Assembly: GCF_030409215.1 (NCBI RefSeq) | Contig: NZ_JAUFPL010000027.1 | Span: forward strand, 126,041 to 190,040 | Reading direction: 5' to 3' | Length of the DNA stretch: 64,000 nucleotides | From: Halomonas ramblicola | GTDB lineage: Bacteria > Pseudomonadota > Gammaproteobacteria > Pseudomonadales > Halomonadaceae | Part shown: positions 7,845-16,232 of the stretch, piece by piece | Position numbering within the stretch: position 1 is the stretch's first letter | How the letters are laid out: every line of letters starts with the position of its first letter | Notes under the pieces: model-generated | What the model was told of the DNA's origin: nothing | What the model saw: the letters and a program-made list of their open reading frames with translations, nothing else | Database searches by the model: none | Position numbers and translations under genes: made by a program

Positions 7845-8747
7845 ATGGAGCTGCGTCATTTCCGCTATTTCTGTGTGGCGGCCGAGGAGTTGAACATGAC
7901 CCGTGCGGCCGCCCGCCTGCATATGGCACAGCCGCCTTTAACCAGACAGATCAACCAATTAGAGGAGGAGATCGGGGCACGCCTGTTCGAACGAGGCCCC
8001 CGCGGGCTGACCCTGACGCCGGCGGGCCAGCTCTTTCATGAGCATACCCTGCAGATACTGGAGAAGGTCGACACCACGGTGGCCGCCACCCGGCGGATCG
8101 CCCGCAGCGGCCGCCAGCTGTTCGGCATCGGCTTCGTGCCCTCGGTGTTCTACGGGCAGCTGCCGCTGCTGGTCCGCGGCTTGCGACAAAAGGATGATGT
8201 CGAACTGACGCTGGTCGAGCTGACCACGGTGCAGCAGATCCAGGCGCTCAAGGCCGGCCGCATCGATATCGGCTTCGGGCGGCTGCAGATCGACGATCCG
8301 GAGGTGGAGCAGGAGGTGCTGTTCGACGAGCCGATGATGGCGGCGCTGCCCAAGGGCCATCCCCTGGAGGGCACGACCCCGACCATGGCGCAGCTCGCCG
8401 AGTATCCGCTGATCCTCTTCCCCGCCACGCCACGGCCGAGCATGGCGGATACCGTGCTGGGCATGTTTCGCCGCCGCGGGCTCCGGGTGCAGGTCGCCCA
8501 GGAGGCCAACGAGATGCAGACCGCCCTGGGCCTGGTGGCCTCGGACCTGGGCATCACCCTGGTGCCCGAGCAGGTGAAACGCCTGCAGCGCGACGGCATC
8601 GCCTACGTCTACCTGGCGGAGAAGCACATCACCATCCCGATCCTGTGCAGTCGGCGCCGGGGCGAGGCGCCCTCGCCGATCATGCAGGCGGCCAATGCCA
8701 TCCTCGAGGTGCTGGTGGAGAATCGCCGCAGCGGGCGCTATCCCTGA
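7845..8747 (+). CDS. catR: LysR-type activator of the cat-ben genes (CatR/BenM/CatM group)
   Basis: A 300-residue LysR regulator. The N-terminal winged helix reads MELRHFRYFCVAAEELNMTR with the recognition stretch MAQPPLTRQINQLEEEIG; the rest is the two-lobed effector domain expected to sense cis,cis-muconate (and benzoate in BenM). The ATG at 7845 follows GGAGG by four bases and matches the typical MELRHLRYF start of the CatR/BenM group. The divergent position next to catB and the ATAC-N7-GTAT site at its start make the assignment strong. With no separate benM in view, this one protein may control both cat and ben. Confidence 0.9.
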   Translation: MELRHFRYFCVAAEELNMTRAAARLHMAQPPLTRQINQLEEEIGARLFERGPRGLTLTPAGQLFHEHTLQILEKVDTTVAATRRIARSGRQLFGIGFVPSVFYGQLPLLVRGLRQKDDVELTLVELTTVQQIQALKAGRIDIGFGRLQIDDPEVEQEVLFDEPMMAALPKGHPLEGTTPTMAQLAEYPLILFPATPRPSMADTVLGMFRRRGLRVQVAQEANEMQTALGLVASDLGITLVPEQVKRLQRDGIAYVYLAEKHITIPILCSRRRGEAPSPIMQAANAILEVLVENRRSGRYP

Positions 8748-9081
8748 ACTGAATGAGAGGCCTCCACCTCGGCCGTCGAAAATGTCTGGACAGCCGCATA
8801 CAAAAGGTCCCAGACAGACTTTCCACGGCCGGTGGCAGCCCTCATCGCCACCATGGCTCCTTCCCCACAAGCGACTGATAAACAAAAACTTTATTAGCCA
8901 GACAGAAGCAGAACTCGCCATTGGGACTACAGACAGCCCGATGACACTTTGTTACGCTAAGCTTCATTAGAGCACTTAATGCAAAAGTGCCAGAAAGCCG
9001 CAGGGACGCGCGCGACTGGATGCCAGGGCCGCGTCCCCCCAAACCGAATGAAGGACCGCGTGCAGTACGCCGGGGGAAGGA
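8748..9081. other. Gene-poor gap of 334 bp
   Basis: Between catR and the helicase-like fragment I find no convincing coding region. Base composition falls around 8870-8975. GTCTGG (8783) and CCAGAC (8811) could pair across a 20-base loop, but this is too weak to call a catR terminator. It looks like the edge of the scar that continues to about 10.0 kb. Confidence 0.4.
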
Positions 9082-9511
9082 ATGGGCCAGCACCAGCAGC
9101 TTGCACCGGGCATGCGCCTGGAAATCCGCGATGCCGAATGGCGCCTCACTCGCCTGGACCATTCAAGCGACGGCGGCTACCTGCTCGGCTGTAGCGGACT
9201 CTCCGAGCTGGTGCGCGGTCGCGAGGCCCAGTTTCTCAGCCGGCTCGAGGACGATATCCGCATCCTCCACCCGGCCACCACCGAGCTGATCGACGGCCTC
9301 TCCCAGGAACGCACTGAGTATGGCATCGCCCTCGGCTGGGAAGAGGGCAAGGATCTACAGGAAGGCGTCGTCCGCAAGACCTACCTCGATGACACCCTCC
9401 CCGACGGACCATGGGAAACCATCATCGAATACCACGCCCCCCTTCACCCACCCCGACCGGGAAAAGGACTACGAGGAAGCGTGGATATTTTTTGAGCAGG
9501 TCTCCTCATGA
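9082..9511 (+). pseudogene. Frameshifted ORF with SNF2/DISARM-type helicase N-terminus
   Basis: The frame opened at 9082 encodes PGMRLEIRDAEWRLTR and GLSELVRGREAQFLSRLE, which I recognise as resembling the extreme N-terminus of SNF2-like helicases of the DrmD type; no helicase motif follows. After about residue 70 the sequence (LSQERTEYGIALGWEEGKD) is unlike that family, suggesting an internal deletion fusion. A run of six C at 9437-9442 breaks the frame: with one C fewer it continues THPDREKDYEEAWIFFEQVSS and stops at 9511, overlapping the next ATG. The shift could be a real lesion, slippage or a base-call error. Confidence 0.45.
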
Positions 9512-9825
9512 CGGATATCGCCACTTCCTTCTTTACGACACTGGCCGCACTCGCCCTTGGAGCCTACTTGTCTGTAGGCTTCTTTCCTCTGCATGCGAAA
9601 CGCAGAGAGTGGAAATGGCAAAAGGAAATATGGGCAAGGGAATACTTCTTCGAAAGAATATCCAGAATCGCCTTTCTTTCTGACCATTTCGTGAGAGGCG
9701 AGCTATCAGATGAGTATTCGATGGCAGGAACCCAAGCAGGCGATATAGAAAAAGAAATAACGCAATGCGCCAAAGAAATGGGGGTAGGGAAAATGCGTCC
9801 GGAAACCGGAAAGTTGCTCAAATAA
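9508..9825 (+). CDS. Small single-pass membrane protein of unknown function
   Basis: A 105-residue protein with one N-terminal hydrophobic segment (about residues 6-28, TSFFTTLAALALGAYLSVGF) followed by a basic, charged cytoplasmic part (HAKRREWKWQKEIW). I do not recognise the family. The ATG overlaps the TGA of the frame-corrected upstream ORF by four bases (ATGA), so the two were once a translationally coupled pair. The gene is clearly less GC-rich than its surroundings, which fits transfer as part of a defence-like or mobile module. It may itself be truncated. Confidence 0.5.
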   Translation: MTDIATSFFTTLAALALGAYLSVGFFPLHAKRREWKWQKEIWAREYFFERISRIAFLSDHFVRGELSDEYSMAGTQAGDIEKEITQCAKEMGVGKMRPETGKLLK

Positions 9826-10024
9826 CAGTCAACCCCGGGCGCTGCCGACTCTCACCGGCACCAGGCCAGGCTAAAAAGCGATAACGCCTCGCCCAGTGCA
9901 ATTTCCGGGTTAGCGAGGCAAGATGCCTAAGCGGTAAATAGCCCGGATTACAACGTCTTTGTACCCTATAACCCAGCAGGCGCGGTATAGCTATTAGTTA
10001 TGCGCTTATCCCGATAGGGACCTA

Positions 10025-10873
10025 TCATGCATAGGCATGGAACCCACAGCCGCTCTTGCGCCCCAAGTGGCCAGCCGCAACCAACCGCTTGAGCAACGGG
10101 CAGGGCCGGTATTTAGGATCGCCAAAGCCATCCTGCAGCACTTCCATGATTGCCAGGCAAACGTCCAGGCCGATAAGGTCGGCCAAGGCCAGCGGGCCCA
10201 TGGGATGGGCGGTGCCCTGTTGCATGGCCCGATCGATGTCCTCGGCTTTGGCCGCTCCTTCCTGCAGCAGGAAGGCTGCCTCGTTAATCATTGGCACAAG
10301 CAGGCGGTTGACCGCGAACCCCGGCGAGTCGACGATCGCCACCGCAGTCTTGCCTAACTCCTCGGCCAGCGTCTCGATTTGGACCACAGTGGCATGCGCG
10401 GTTTGCTCGGCACGGATCACCTCCACCAATTTGAGTACCGGCACCGGGTTGAAGAAATGCATGCCCACCACCCGCTCGGGACGTTCGCTGACCGCGGCCA
10501 GCCGTGTCAGCGAAAGCGAGGAGGTATTGGAGGCGAGGATTGCCTCGGGAGCCAGCTTCGACATTTCGCGGAACAGCTGTTCCTTGAGTTCGGGCAACTC
10601 GGGCGCCGCCTCGATGATTACCTCGCAGTCGGCGAGCACCTCCAGCGAGGTAGTCGGAGTGAGTCTAGCCAGGGCGGCATCGCGCGCCTCGGTGGCCAGC
10701 TTTCCCTTGTCCACCAGCTTCGCCAGGCCCTTGGCGATTCCCGCCTTGGCTCGCTCCAGCGGTGCCTCGGCAACGTCATAGAAGCGCACCTCTCGCCCGA
10801 CAGCCAGCACCACCTGGGCGATGCCTTGGCCCATGGTACCAGCGCCAACGACGCCGATGGCTTGCTTGCTCAT
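10025..10873 (-). CDS. 3-hydroxyacyl-CoA (3-hydroxybutyryl-CoA) dehydrogenase
   Basis: A 282-residue NAD-dependent dehydrogenase of the PaaH/Hbd type. The N-terminal Rossmann motif is GVVGAGTMGQGIAQ (residues 7-20); SNTSSLSLTRLA and the catalytic MHFFNPVPVLKLVEV segment follow, with the C-terminal dimer domain PMGPLALADLIGLD. It oxidises 3-hydroxyacyl-CoA to 3-ketoacyl-CoA, as in phenylacetate or short-chain acid breakdown. It stands alone here, 312 bp from the porin gene, with no paa or beta-oxidation genes adjacent. It could serve the acyl-CoA ligase and acyl-CoA dehydrogenase in the 26-29 kb operon, but that is inference. Confidence 0.88.
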   Translation of the reverse strand: MSKQAIGVVGAGTMGQGIAQVVLAVGREVRFYDVAEAPLERAKAGIAKGLAKLVDKGKLATEARDAALARLTPTTSLEVLADCEVIIEAAPELPELKEQLFREMSKLAPEAILASNTSSLSLTRLAAVSERPERVVGMHFFNPVPVLKLVEVIRAEQTAHATVVQIETLAEELGKTAVAIVDSPGFAVNRLLVPMINEAAFLLQEGAAKAEDIDRAMQQGTAHPMGPLALADLIGLDVCLAIMEVLQDGFGDPKYRPCPLLKRLVAAGHLGRKSGCGFHAYA

Positions 10874-11185
10874 CCGTTCGATCTCCCTCTAATTCAAATA
10901 TGAGTTATCAAGTGTGGAGTTCCAAAGGTTGACAACATAAACATGAACCTTGGTGCCAGAATGATGATACACGGCTGCAGGATAGATTCAGGGGATTGAG
11001 TTCGACATTATTTGACGAGCTACAGCGATGGCCTGAGCCGTTTTCAATGGCGAATAAATACCGATGAGATCGTGGCGTCGGTAGACCAAACGGTATCAGC
11101 CCTTGATCGACCCACCGACGAGCCAGACAAATTATGCGAACTTGCTCCCCCATATTACTAGTCAAGTATTGACAAAGAGGCGGCT
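10874..11185. other. Intergenic region with a possible coding remnant
   Basis: This 312-bp gap should hold the promoter of the dehydrogenase gene. On the plus strand 11000-11161 is an open stretch without a start codon that reads like a protein tail (SDGLSRFQWRINTDEIVASV, stop TAG at 11159). I cannot place it in a family. It may be the 3' end of a lost gene, for example from a mobile element, or chance. Confidence 0.3.
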
Positions 11186-12181
11186 TCAGAAGCTGACGCT
11201 GATACCCGCCGCTAGGTTGTTGTCGGTGCGGTCGTAGTGCCCCGCCTCGAGGAAGGCGTAGACGTCCTGGTTGAAGTGGTGACGTACGATACCCACCACG
11301 GCACTGTTGTCGGCGTCGTTGGGCTTGTCGTTCTCGGAATAGCCGAGGGATGCCGACCAGGACTCGCTCAGGTTGGCCGAGACATTGACGCCCCAGGCGT
11401 CAAAGCTGCGATTCGTCGCCTCGGCATGGTCATCGTTGTGCTCGTAGACGCCGCCCAGCTGGATGACACCGAAGTCGTAGCCGAGGCCGAAGGAGGTGCG
11501 GTAGAGGTCATAGCCCTCCTCGACGGGGGTGTTGACCTGGGTGTGGCCGACCCCGACGTTCAGCGGCCCCTGCTCGTAGATTAGTCGCCCGGTCGCCACG
11601 TCCACCTCTTCGCCGTTGTGGGCATCAGGGGTCAAGACCGCGCCGATGAACTGGAAGCCGCCGAACCGGGGCGTGGCGTAGGAGAGCACGTCGCTGCCCT
11701 GCTCGGCCTGGCCGAAGATGGCGTTCTGCCCGGTCTGGCCATGCATCTGGTTGTATTCGAACTTGTTGACGTTTCGGTAAAGCTGGGCCCAGAAGCCGGA
11801 CGGTGCCCGCGACCACAGGCCAATATTGCCATATTCGGTCAGCAGCAGGACCCTGGCCGTGCGGATGTAGATCTCGCCGTCGTCTTGGGCATGGGCGCCG
11901 GGCGTCCAAGTCTGGTCGTCTACAGAATTGATAGCATTAGCAAAATCACCGACCAGGTCGTAGCGGATCCGCAAGCCTTCGTTGACGGTATATACCCCAC
12001 CCACACCGGCCTCGGCCTTAAAGGCCCAGAGATCAATGTCCCGGTCGTCGACGTTCAGCATGCCCCCCGTCAGGGTGCCGTAAAACTGCGGGCCGGTATG
12101 GTGTTCATCGGCCAGCACCTGACCGGTGAGGGCGAGGGCCAGAGCCAGGGGGGCGAGGGTCAGTCGTGTTGCGGTTGTCAT
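11186..12181 (-). CDS. Gram-negative general porin (16-stranded barrel family)
   Basis: A 331-residue outer-membrane porin. Residues 1-24 are a signal peptide ending AladE-like (TGQVLADE), and the mature part alternates short amphipathic beta strands with acidic loops and finishes in a terminal aromatic, AAGISVSF, the outer-membrane assembly signal. Repeated D/E-rich loops (NVDDRDIDLW, NDKPNDADNS) suit a halophile. It is likely to admit small acidic substrates across the outer membrane for the importers nearby, although it carries its own upstream AT-rich leader and is not obviously in their operon. Confidence 0.85.
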   Translation of the reverse strand: MTTATRLTLAPLALALALTGQVLADEHHTGPQFYGTLTGGMLNVDDRDIDLWAFKAEAGVGGVYTVNEGLRIRYDLVGDFANAINSVDDQTWTPGAHAQDDGEIYIRTARVLLLTEYGNIGLWSRAPSGFWAQLYRNVNKFEYNQMHGQTGQNAIFGQAEQGSDVLSYATPRFGGFQFIGAVLTPDAHNGEEVDVATGRLIYEQGPLNVGVGHTQVNTPVEEGYDLYRTSFGLGYDFGVIQLGGVYEHNDDHAEATNRSFDAWGVNVSANLSESWSASLGYSENDKPNDADNSAVVGIVRHHFNQDVYAFLEAGHYDRTDNNLAAGISVSF

Positions 12182-12369
12182 TGTGAGCTCTCTTTATCTG
12201 TCTTATTAATATTGGTTTCTTCGAACGTGAGATGCCGTTCCCTTACCAATTATCGAGGAGGAATTTAGGTGAACCAGAGTGTTGACGCAGCCGTTAGAAC
12301 GTGTCGACTCAGGCCAGACACGCGGAAACGGGTGCTAAAAATTCAGAAATCAATCTCTTGTCTTTGGTT

Positions 12370-12511
12370 ACCTCATATTCCCGGTGTGTTTCAACGCCCT
12401 TAAATTGCATCGGGCCACACTGGCAGCGACGGTATCGGACAACGCGGGAGGCGATGCCGTGAGTTTGGAAGCGGCGGAAAGAGTTGCGAAAAAAGCTCGA
12501 ACACTCACTCT
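12370..12511 (-). pseudogene. Degraded 5' end of an NMT1-type substrate-binding protein gene
   Basis: Read on the minus strand from a GTG at about 12511, this encodes VSVRAFFATLSAASKLTASP, which aligns with the start MSIRACFATLSAAAALTVAS of the intact gene at 23937-24959. Similarity continues at DNA level through the region equivalent to the first 40 codons, with frameshifts and an early stop. Its upstream flank also matches the intact locus. It is therefore the relic of a duplicated transport gene, not an independent coding sequence. The rest of the gene is absent; the porin promoter region follows. Confidence 0.7.
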
Positions 12512-12588
12512 ATTTCTCCTTTTTTATCTATCTCGTAGCGTTTAGTGCCTGCCGAAAGACGGTTTCTGACACCCCTTTTACTCACTCG

Positions 12589-12642
12589 ATTACAACATCA
12601 TCCCATTAAACGGTCTAACGGTATTTGACGATAGGTTGTTCG
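12589..12642 (-). promoter_or_regulatory. Promoter module copy A (24-bp box plus -35/-10), in front of a pseudogene
   Basis: On the minus strand the box CGAACAACCTATCGTCAAAT (12642 downwards) is followed at once by TTAGAC (12618-12613), an 18-base spacer and TGTAAT (12594-12589). The same arrangement, with the same spacing, stands before two intact substrate-binding genes. Here it drives only a degraded gene start, so it may be silent or may still transcribe toward the porin. Confidence 0.6.
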
Positions 12643-12649
12643 CTTTTCC

Positions 12650-12800
12650 TTATGATCCAACAGACGAGTTACTTTCACGGAAAGTTATGACGACTTGCTC
12701 GCTGGACCACGCCAACATGACGATGTCTACCCCTACGACTGTTAACACCGAGGATACCGGCAGCGGCATGGCGATCAACCAGAGAACGTAGCCTTGGCCC
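12650..12800 (-). pseudogene. Degraded 3' end of an HpaI-type aldolase gene
   Basis: The minus strand encodes SVLTVVGVDIVMLAWSSEQV, matching SVFTAVGVDIVMLARSSEHV at the C-terminus of the aldolase at 25118-25906. A 17-base identical block (ATGACGATGTCTACCCC at 12717 and 25185) and the following promoter module confirm common origin. The reading frame extends a short way upstream into unrelated sequence. Together with the neighbouring relic it shows that the 24.8-25.2 kb junction was copied here and then decayed. Confidence 0.75.
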
Positions 12801-12901
12801 AGCTCCGATATATTTCGCAGCCTGACAGGCTGCGCGTTTTCTCGGCTAATGACTATAACCAAAACGCCAGAATCGCCAGTATTCCCGACCTGGAAATCAC
12901 T

Positions 12902-14215
12902 TCATCGCTGGGGCATATCCGCTCTGCTATATATCAAGCTCACGACAGCATCTTCCGGAATGGGGGGCATCGTTTCGTTCCATGCCAACCACTGGTTGCG
13001 CATATCTTCCAGTTTATCCGGATAAATCTTTGCCTTATTGGCTCGTTCACGGGCATCATCGGCGATGTTGAACAGGTACTCGTACTCATCGACCTTGAGA
13101 TACTTCCAGTCACCCAGTCGAAAGGCACGCTGGGCACGATGTTTCATTCGCCAAAAGAGAGGCCGCTCGAACTGATCAACTTTCCCTGTTATAACAGGCA
13201 ACAGCGAAACACCATCAACTGGATATTTAGCGTCTATTTCCCCTCCTCCTGCCTCAAGCAAGGTACGCGACCAATCCATGGTCATGCAGTGCTGCGAACT
13301 GACGGTGCCGGCGGGGACCGCCTTCGGCCAACGCACGATCCAGGGCACACGAATACCGCCTTCGGTCAAATCCATTTTCGCGCCCACCAGGGGCCAGTTG
13401 TCGGAAAACCGTTCACCGCCATTATCGCTGGTGAAAACGATGATCGTGTCGTCCGTCAGGCCATACTGATCCAGAACCTCCATCAGCCGCCCTATGCCTT
13501 CGTCCATGTGGTGGATCATTTTTCGGTAGGTGTGGATGTTGCCACCTTCAAGGTGGAAGATTGATGAAATCTCTTCAGCAAGGTGACCATCGTCCCGGGA
13601 TTCCCAGGGCCAATGGGGCGCCGTATAGTGCAGGCTCAAAAAGAAGGGGGTGTGGTCGGCATCCTTTGCTCGACGATGGACAAAATCAACCGCACGATCG
13701 GAGAACAGATCGGTGATATAGCCAATCTCTTCGTGTTCCTCCTCATTAATCCAAAAGTCGTGGTCACCCCGGCCACTCTTATGGGTGAAATAGTCCACCC
13801 CCCCGGCCATGATGCCATAGAATTCATCATAGCCAGATAAACGGGGTCCAAAGTGAGGAGGGTAGCCCAAATGCCACTTACCGATAAGCCCTGTATAATA
13901 GCCGGCTTTCTTCAACTGAGACGGCAATGTCGGAATGTGCGGGGGCAGGCCGAGCGTTTTGCTCCCCTTGCTTCGACTGTGAATCGGCTCCTCCAGCGCA
14001 CCACGCAAGCGATACTGATAGGCCATCGACATCAGTGCGAAGCGTGTCGGTGAGCATACGGGCGAGTTGGCATAGCCATCGAGGAACATCATGCCTTCTT
14101 CCGCCAGCTTGTCGATATTCGGTGAAACCGGACCGAACTGCGCTTCGCGACCGCCGTAGCACCCCAGGTCCGCGTAGCCGAGGTCATCCGCGACAATGTA
14201 GATAATATTGGTCAT
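12902..14215 (-). CDS. Sulfatase (type I, Cys-dependent arylsulfatase family)
   Basis: A 437-residue alkaline-phosphatase-superfamily sulfatase that would cleave sulfate esters using a formylglycine made from Cys54 in SPVCSPTR. Metal ligands Asp10/Asp11 (VADDLGY) and TSDNGGE near residue 265 are present, as are KWHLGY and the TEGGIR region. The signature is unusual after CSPTR: FALMSM replaces the common (A)xLLTG. No signal peptide is visible, so it acts in the cytoplasm. It overlaps the TRAP permease gene by four bases, which suggests hydrolysis of a sulfated compound taken up by that importer. No sulfatase-maturing enzyme is in the window. Confidence 0.86.
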   Translation of the reverse strand: MTNIIYIVADDLGYADLGCYGGREAQFGPVSPNIDKLAEEGMMFLDGYANSPVCSPTRFALMSMAYQYRLRGALEEPIHSRSKGSKTLGLPPHIPTLPSQLKKAGYYTGLIGKWHLGYPPHFGPRLSGYDEFYGIMAGGVDYFTHKSGRGDHDFWINEEEHEEIGYITDLFSDRAVDFVHRRAKDADHTPFFLSLHYTAPHWPWESRDDGHLAEEISSIFHLEGGNIHTYRKMIHHMDEGIGRLMEVLDQYGLTDDTIIVFTSDNGGERFSDNWPLVGAKMDLTEGGIRVPWIVRWPKAVPAGTVSSQHCMTMDWSRTLLEAGGGEIDAKYPVDGVSLLPVITGKVDQFERPLFWRMKHRAQRAFRLGDWKYLKVDEYEYLFNIADDARERANKAKIYPDKLEDMRNQWLAWNETMPPIPEDAVVSLIYSRADMPQR

Positions 14216-16164
14216 CCGTTAGCCTTTTTTAACCAGAATAAAAAGGATACTTTCAGATCAGCGCGCAAATGCCAGCACCACAAGATAAGCGCCAGACTCA
14301 TACCCAGTTGATCCCACAGCAAGCCCGGCGCAAACAGCATGACGGCCGCCACTAACCTGATGGCTATTTCATAGATCCTCAGGGCACGCTTATGGAAGCC
14401 GGTTAGGGCGGTCGCTGTCAGCAGAATGCCAACCACCAGCTTGATCAGTAACCAGAACCAGGTCCCGAGATCGAAAATGACCCCCGATTGATCCACCGTT
14501 AACAACTGAGGGTTGAATGCGAACGTAAAGGGAATGATGAAGATCATGATGCCCACTTTGGAAGCCTGGGCCGAAGTGGCTATCGGCCCGCCACCTGAAA
14601 TACTCGCCGCCGCGTAGGCCGCGATGGCGACCGGTGGTGTAATCGCGGAACCAACGGCAATAAAAAACACGAACAAGTGCGCGGTCAGCGGAGCCAGTCC
14701 CAGTTGCTCCATGGCCGGAATAGCGATGGTGGCCACCGTCACATAGGCTGGCAGTGTGGGCATGCCCATACCCAGCACAACACAGCACATAGCCGCCACC
14801 AACAGGGAGATCAACAGCGAATCGGTTGCGATGCTGTTGAGCAGGATACTGAACTTAATGGGGACACCGGTGACGGAAAGCGCGGAGATAACGATACTGA
14901 CCGCGGCGATCGCCATCAATAAGCCAGCGAAGGTGTTGCCACCCGCACACAGGCTCCGAAGCAACAGGGCCGGCTTAGCACGTACCGCGGGATTGATCAG
15001 GCTCAGCGGAAACAGCAACGCCAACGCGGTGATGGAAGCGCCGGAGGGCGATAAACCGGAGACAAGAAGTGCCACGATGGTTCCCAGCGGGATAAAGATA
15101 AGCAGTAGATTCAGATAGTCCTGCCGCACAGGCTCGTCGACGCCCACCACCTTTTCGTCCGCACGAATACCAAGCCGGCGGGATTCAAACACGATCATCG
15201 CGAACAAACTGCCGTAGTAAGCGATAGCAGGCACCAATACCGCGATAATGACGGTCAAATAGCTCACCCCTACGAAGTCGGCCAATACGATCGCCGCGGC
15301 CCCCATGATCGGCGGCATGGTTTGCCCTCCCGTTGACGCGGCCGCTTCCACGGCGCCGGCGAAATTGGAGGAGAAACCCCGACGTTTGATCATCGGGATG
15401 GTCACCACGCCGGTGCCGACGACGTTGCCGACCGCACTGCCCGATACCGTTCCGAACAGTGCCGAGGAGAGAACAGCGGCATGAGCGGGACCGCCCGCCG
15501 TGCGCCGCATCCAGGAGAACGCAATCCGGATCATCGAATCGCCCGCGCCCACTCCTTCCAATACAGCACCGAGAATGATAAACGGAAACACCGTGGTGAT
15601 GACGATGGCGAAGGTGCTACCCAAGATGCCCGCATCCAGGCTGAAAAACAGGTTCTGCGCCAGCGTTTCGGTAATACCTGTGTCAACGGTCCGCAAAGGA
15701 CCGGGCCACCAGTGACCGGTCGCCATGTAAAGGATGCCGAACATACCCAGTAACGCCACCGGGGCACCCCAGATTCGCCAGCAGAAAAACAGCGCGCCTG
15801 TGGAAGCGATCAGTGCTATCCACATTTCCTTGGCGCCAAATAGAAACATGGCACTGTCCAGACGGGTGGCGACCTGATAATACTCCCAGCATGACCAAAT
15901 CAGTGCGATTGAGAGAATAACACCGATAACGGCCTGCCATGCCGGGATCTCGTTTTTTCGGACCTGGCACAGCATACTAAACATGACCGCCAGTACGCAC
16001 AGTGCAAAGAAAGAGGCCCTGAAGAACACCATGGGAAACGGACCAATCTGAATGTCCCCAATGGCCGGCATGACGTTCGCAAGCCCATACAGACTAACCG
16101 CCAGACAAAGGATGGACCTAATCCAGAAAAGCGGTTCAAAAGGCGGTTTAGAGGAAGAAAACAT
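14212..16164 (-). CDS. TRAP transporter fused permease (DctQM-type, TAXI class)
   Basis: A 650-residue inner-membrane protein with many hydrophobic helices, the length and order of fused small (Q) and large (M) TRAP permease subunits. Typical M-domain stretches include AFSWMRRTAGGPAHAAVLSS, GSAVGNVVGTG and GGQTMPPIMGAAAIVLADF. It imports organic acids with a Na+ gradient using the periplasmic TAXI protein encoded 68 bp upstream. It is followed, with a four-base overlap, by the sulfatase gene, so the three form a transport-and-hydrolysis unit. Confidence 0.92.
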   Translation of the reverse strand: MFSSSKPPFEPLFWIRSILCLAVSLYGLANVMPAIGDIQIGPFPMVFFRASFFALCVLAVMFSMLCQVRKNEIPAWQAVIGVILSIALIWSCWEYYQVATRLDSAMFLFGAKEMWIALIASTGALFFCWRIWGAPVALLGMFGILYMATGHWWPGPLRTVDTGITETLAQNLFFSLDAGILGSTFAIVITTVFPFIILGAVLEGVGAGDSMIRIAFSWMRRTAGGPAHAAVLSSALFGTVSGSAVGNVVGTGVVTIPMIKRRGFSSNFAGAVEAAASTGGQTMPPIMGAAAIVLADFVGVSYLTVIIAVLVPAIAYYGSLFAMIVFESRRLGIRADEKVVGVDEPVRQDYLNLLLIFIPLGTIVALLVSGLSPSGASITALALLFPLSLINPAVRAKPALLLRSLCAGGNTFAGLLMAIAAVSIVISALSVTGVPIKFSILLNSIATDSLLISLLVAAMCCVVLGMGMPTLPAYVTVATIAIPAMEQLGLAPLTAHLFVFFIAVGSAITPPVAIAAYAAASISGGGPIATSAQASKVGIMIFIIPFTFAFNPQLLTVDQSGVIFDLGTWFWLLIKLVVGILLTATALTGFHKRALRIYEIAIRLVAAVMLFAPGLLWDQLGMSLALILWCWHLRADLKVSFLFWLKKANG

Positions 16165-16232
16165 CGTATTCTCCGGAGCGAAGAGGGTGCGGTGTACCCC
16201 CCTCTATGACGGAAGCTTTGTCGGGTAAATCT

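Noticed and set aside
9886..9919. GCCTCGC ... GCGAGGC inverted repeat, considered as an integron attC site
   Set aside because: No R', L', or GTTRRRY core could be placed and no cassette structure or integrase is visible; the loop is 20 bases, so it may be chance.
10012..10026. GATAGG-GA-CCTATC hairpin after the 3-hydroxyacyl-CoA dehydrogenase, considered as a terminator
   Set aside because: The stem is six pairs with a two-base loop and no T-run follows on the minus strand.
10908..11165. Minus-strand open frame of 85 codons
   Set aside because: No family resemblance, no ribosome site and a composition rich in Cys/Ser typical of random frames.
12269..12405. GTG-started plus-strand mini-ORF with a good AGGAGG site
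   Set aside because: The 45-residue product has no recognisable feature and its 3' part lies in the relic of the binding-protein gene; the ribosome-like site is probably accidental.
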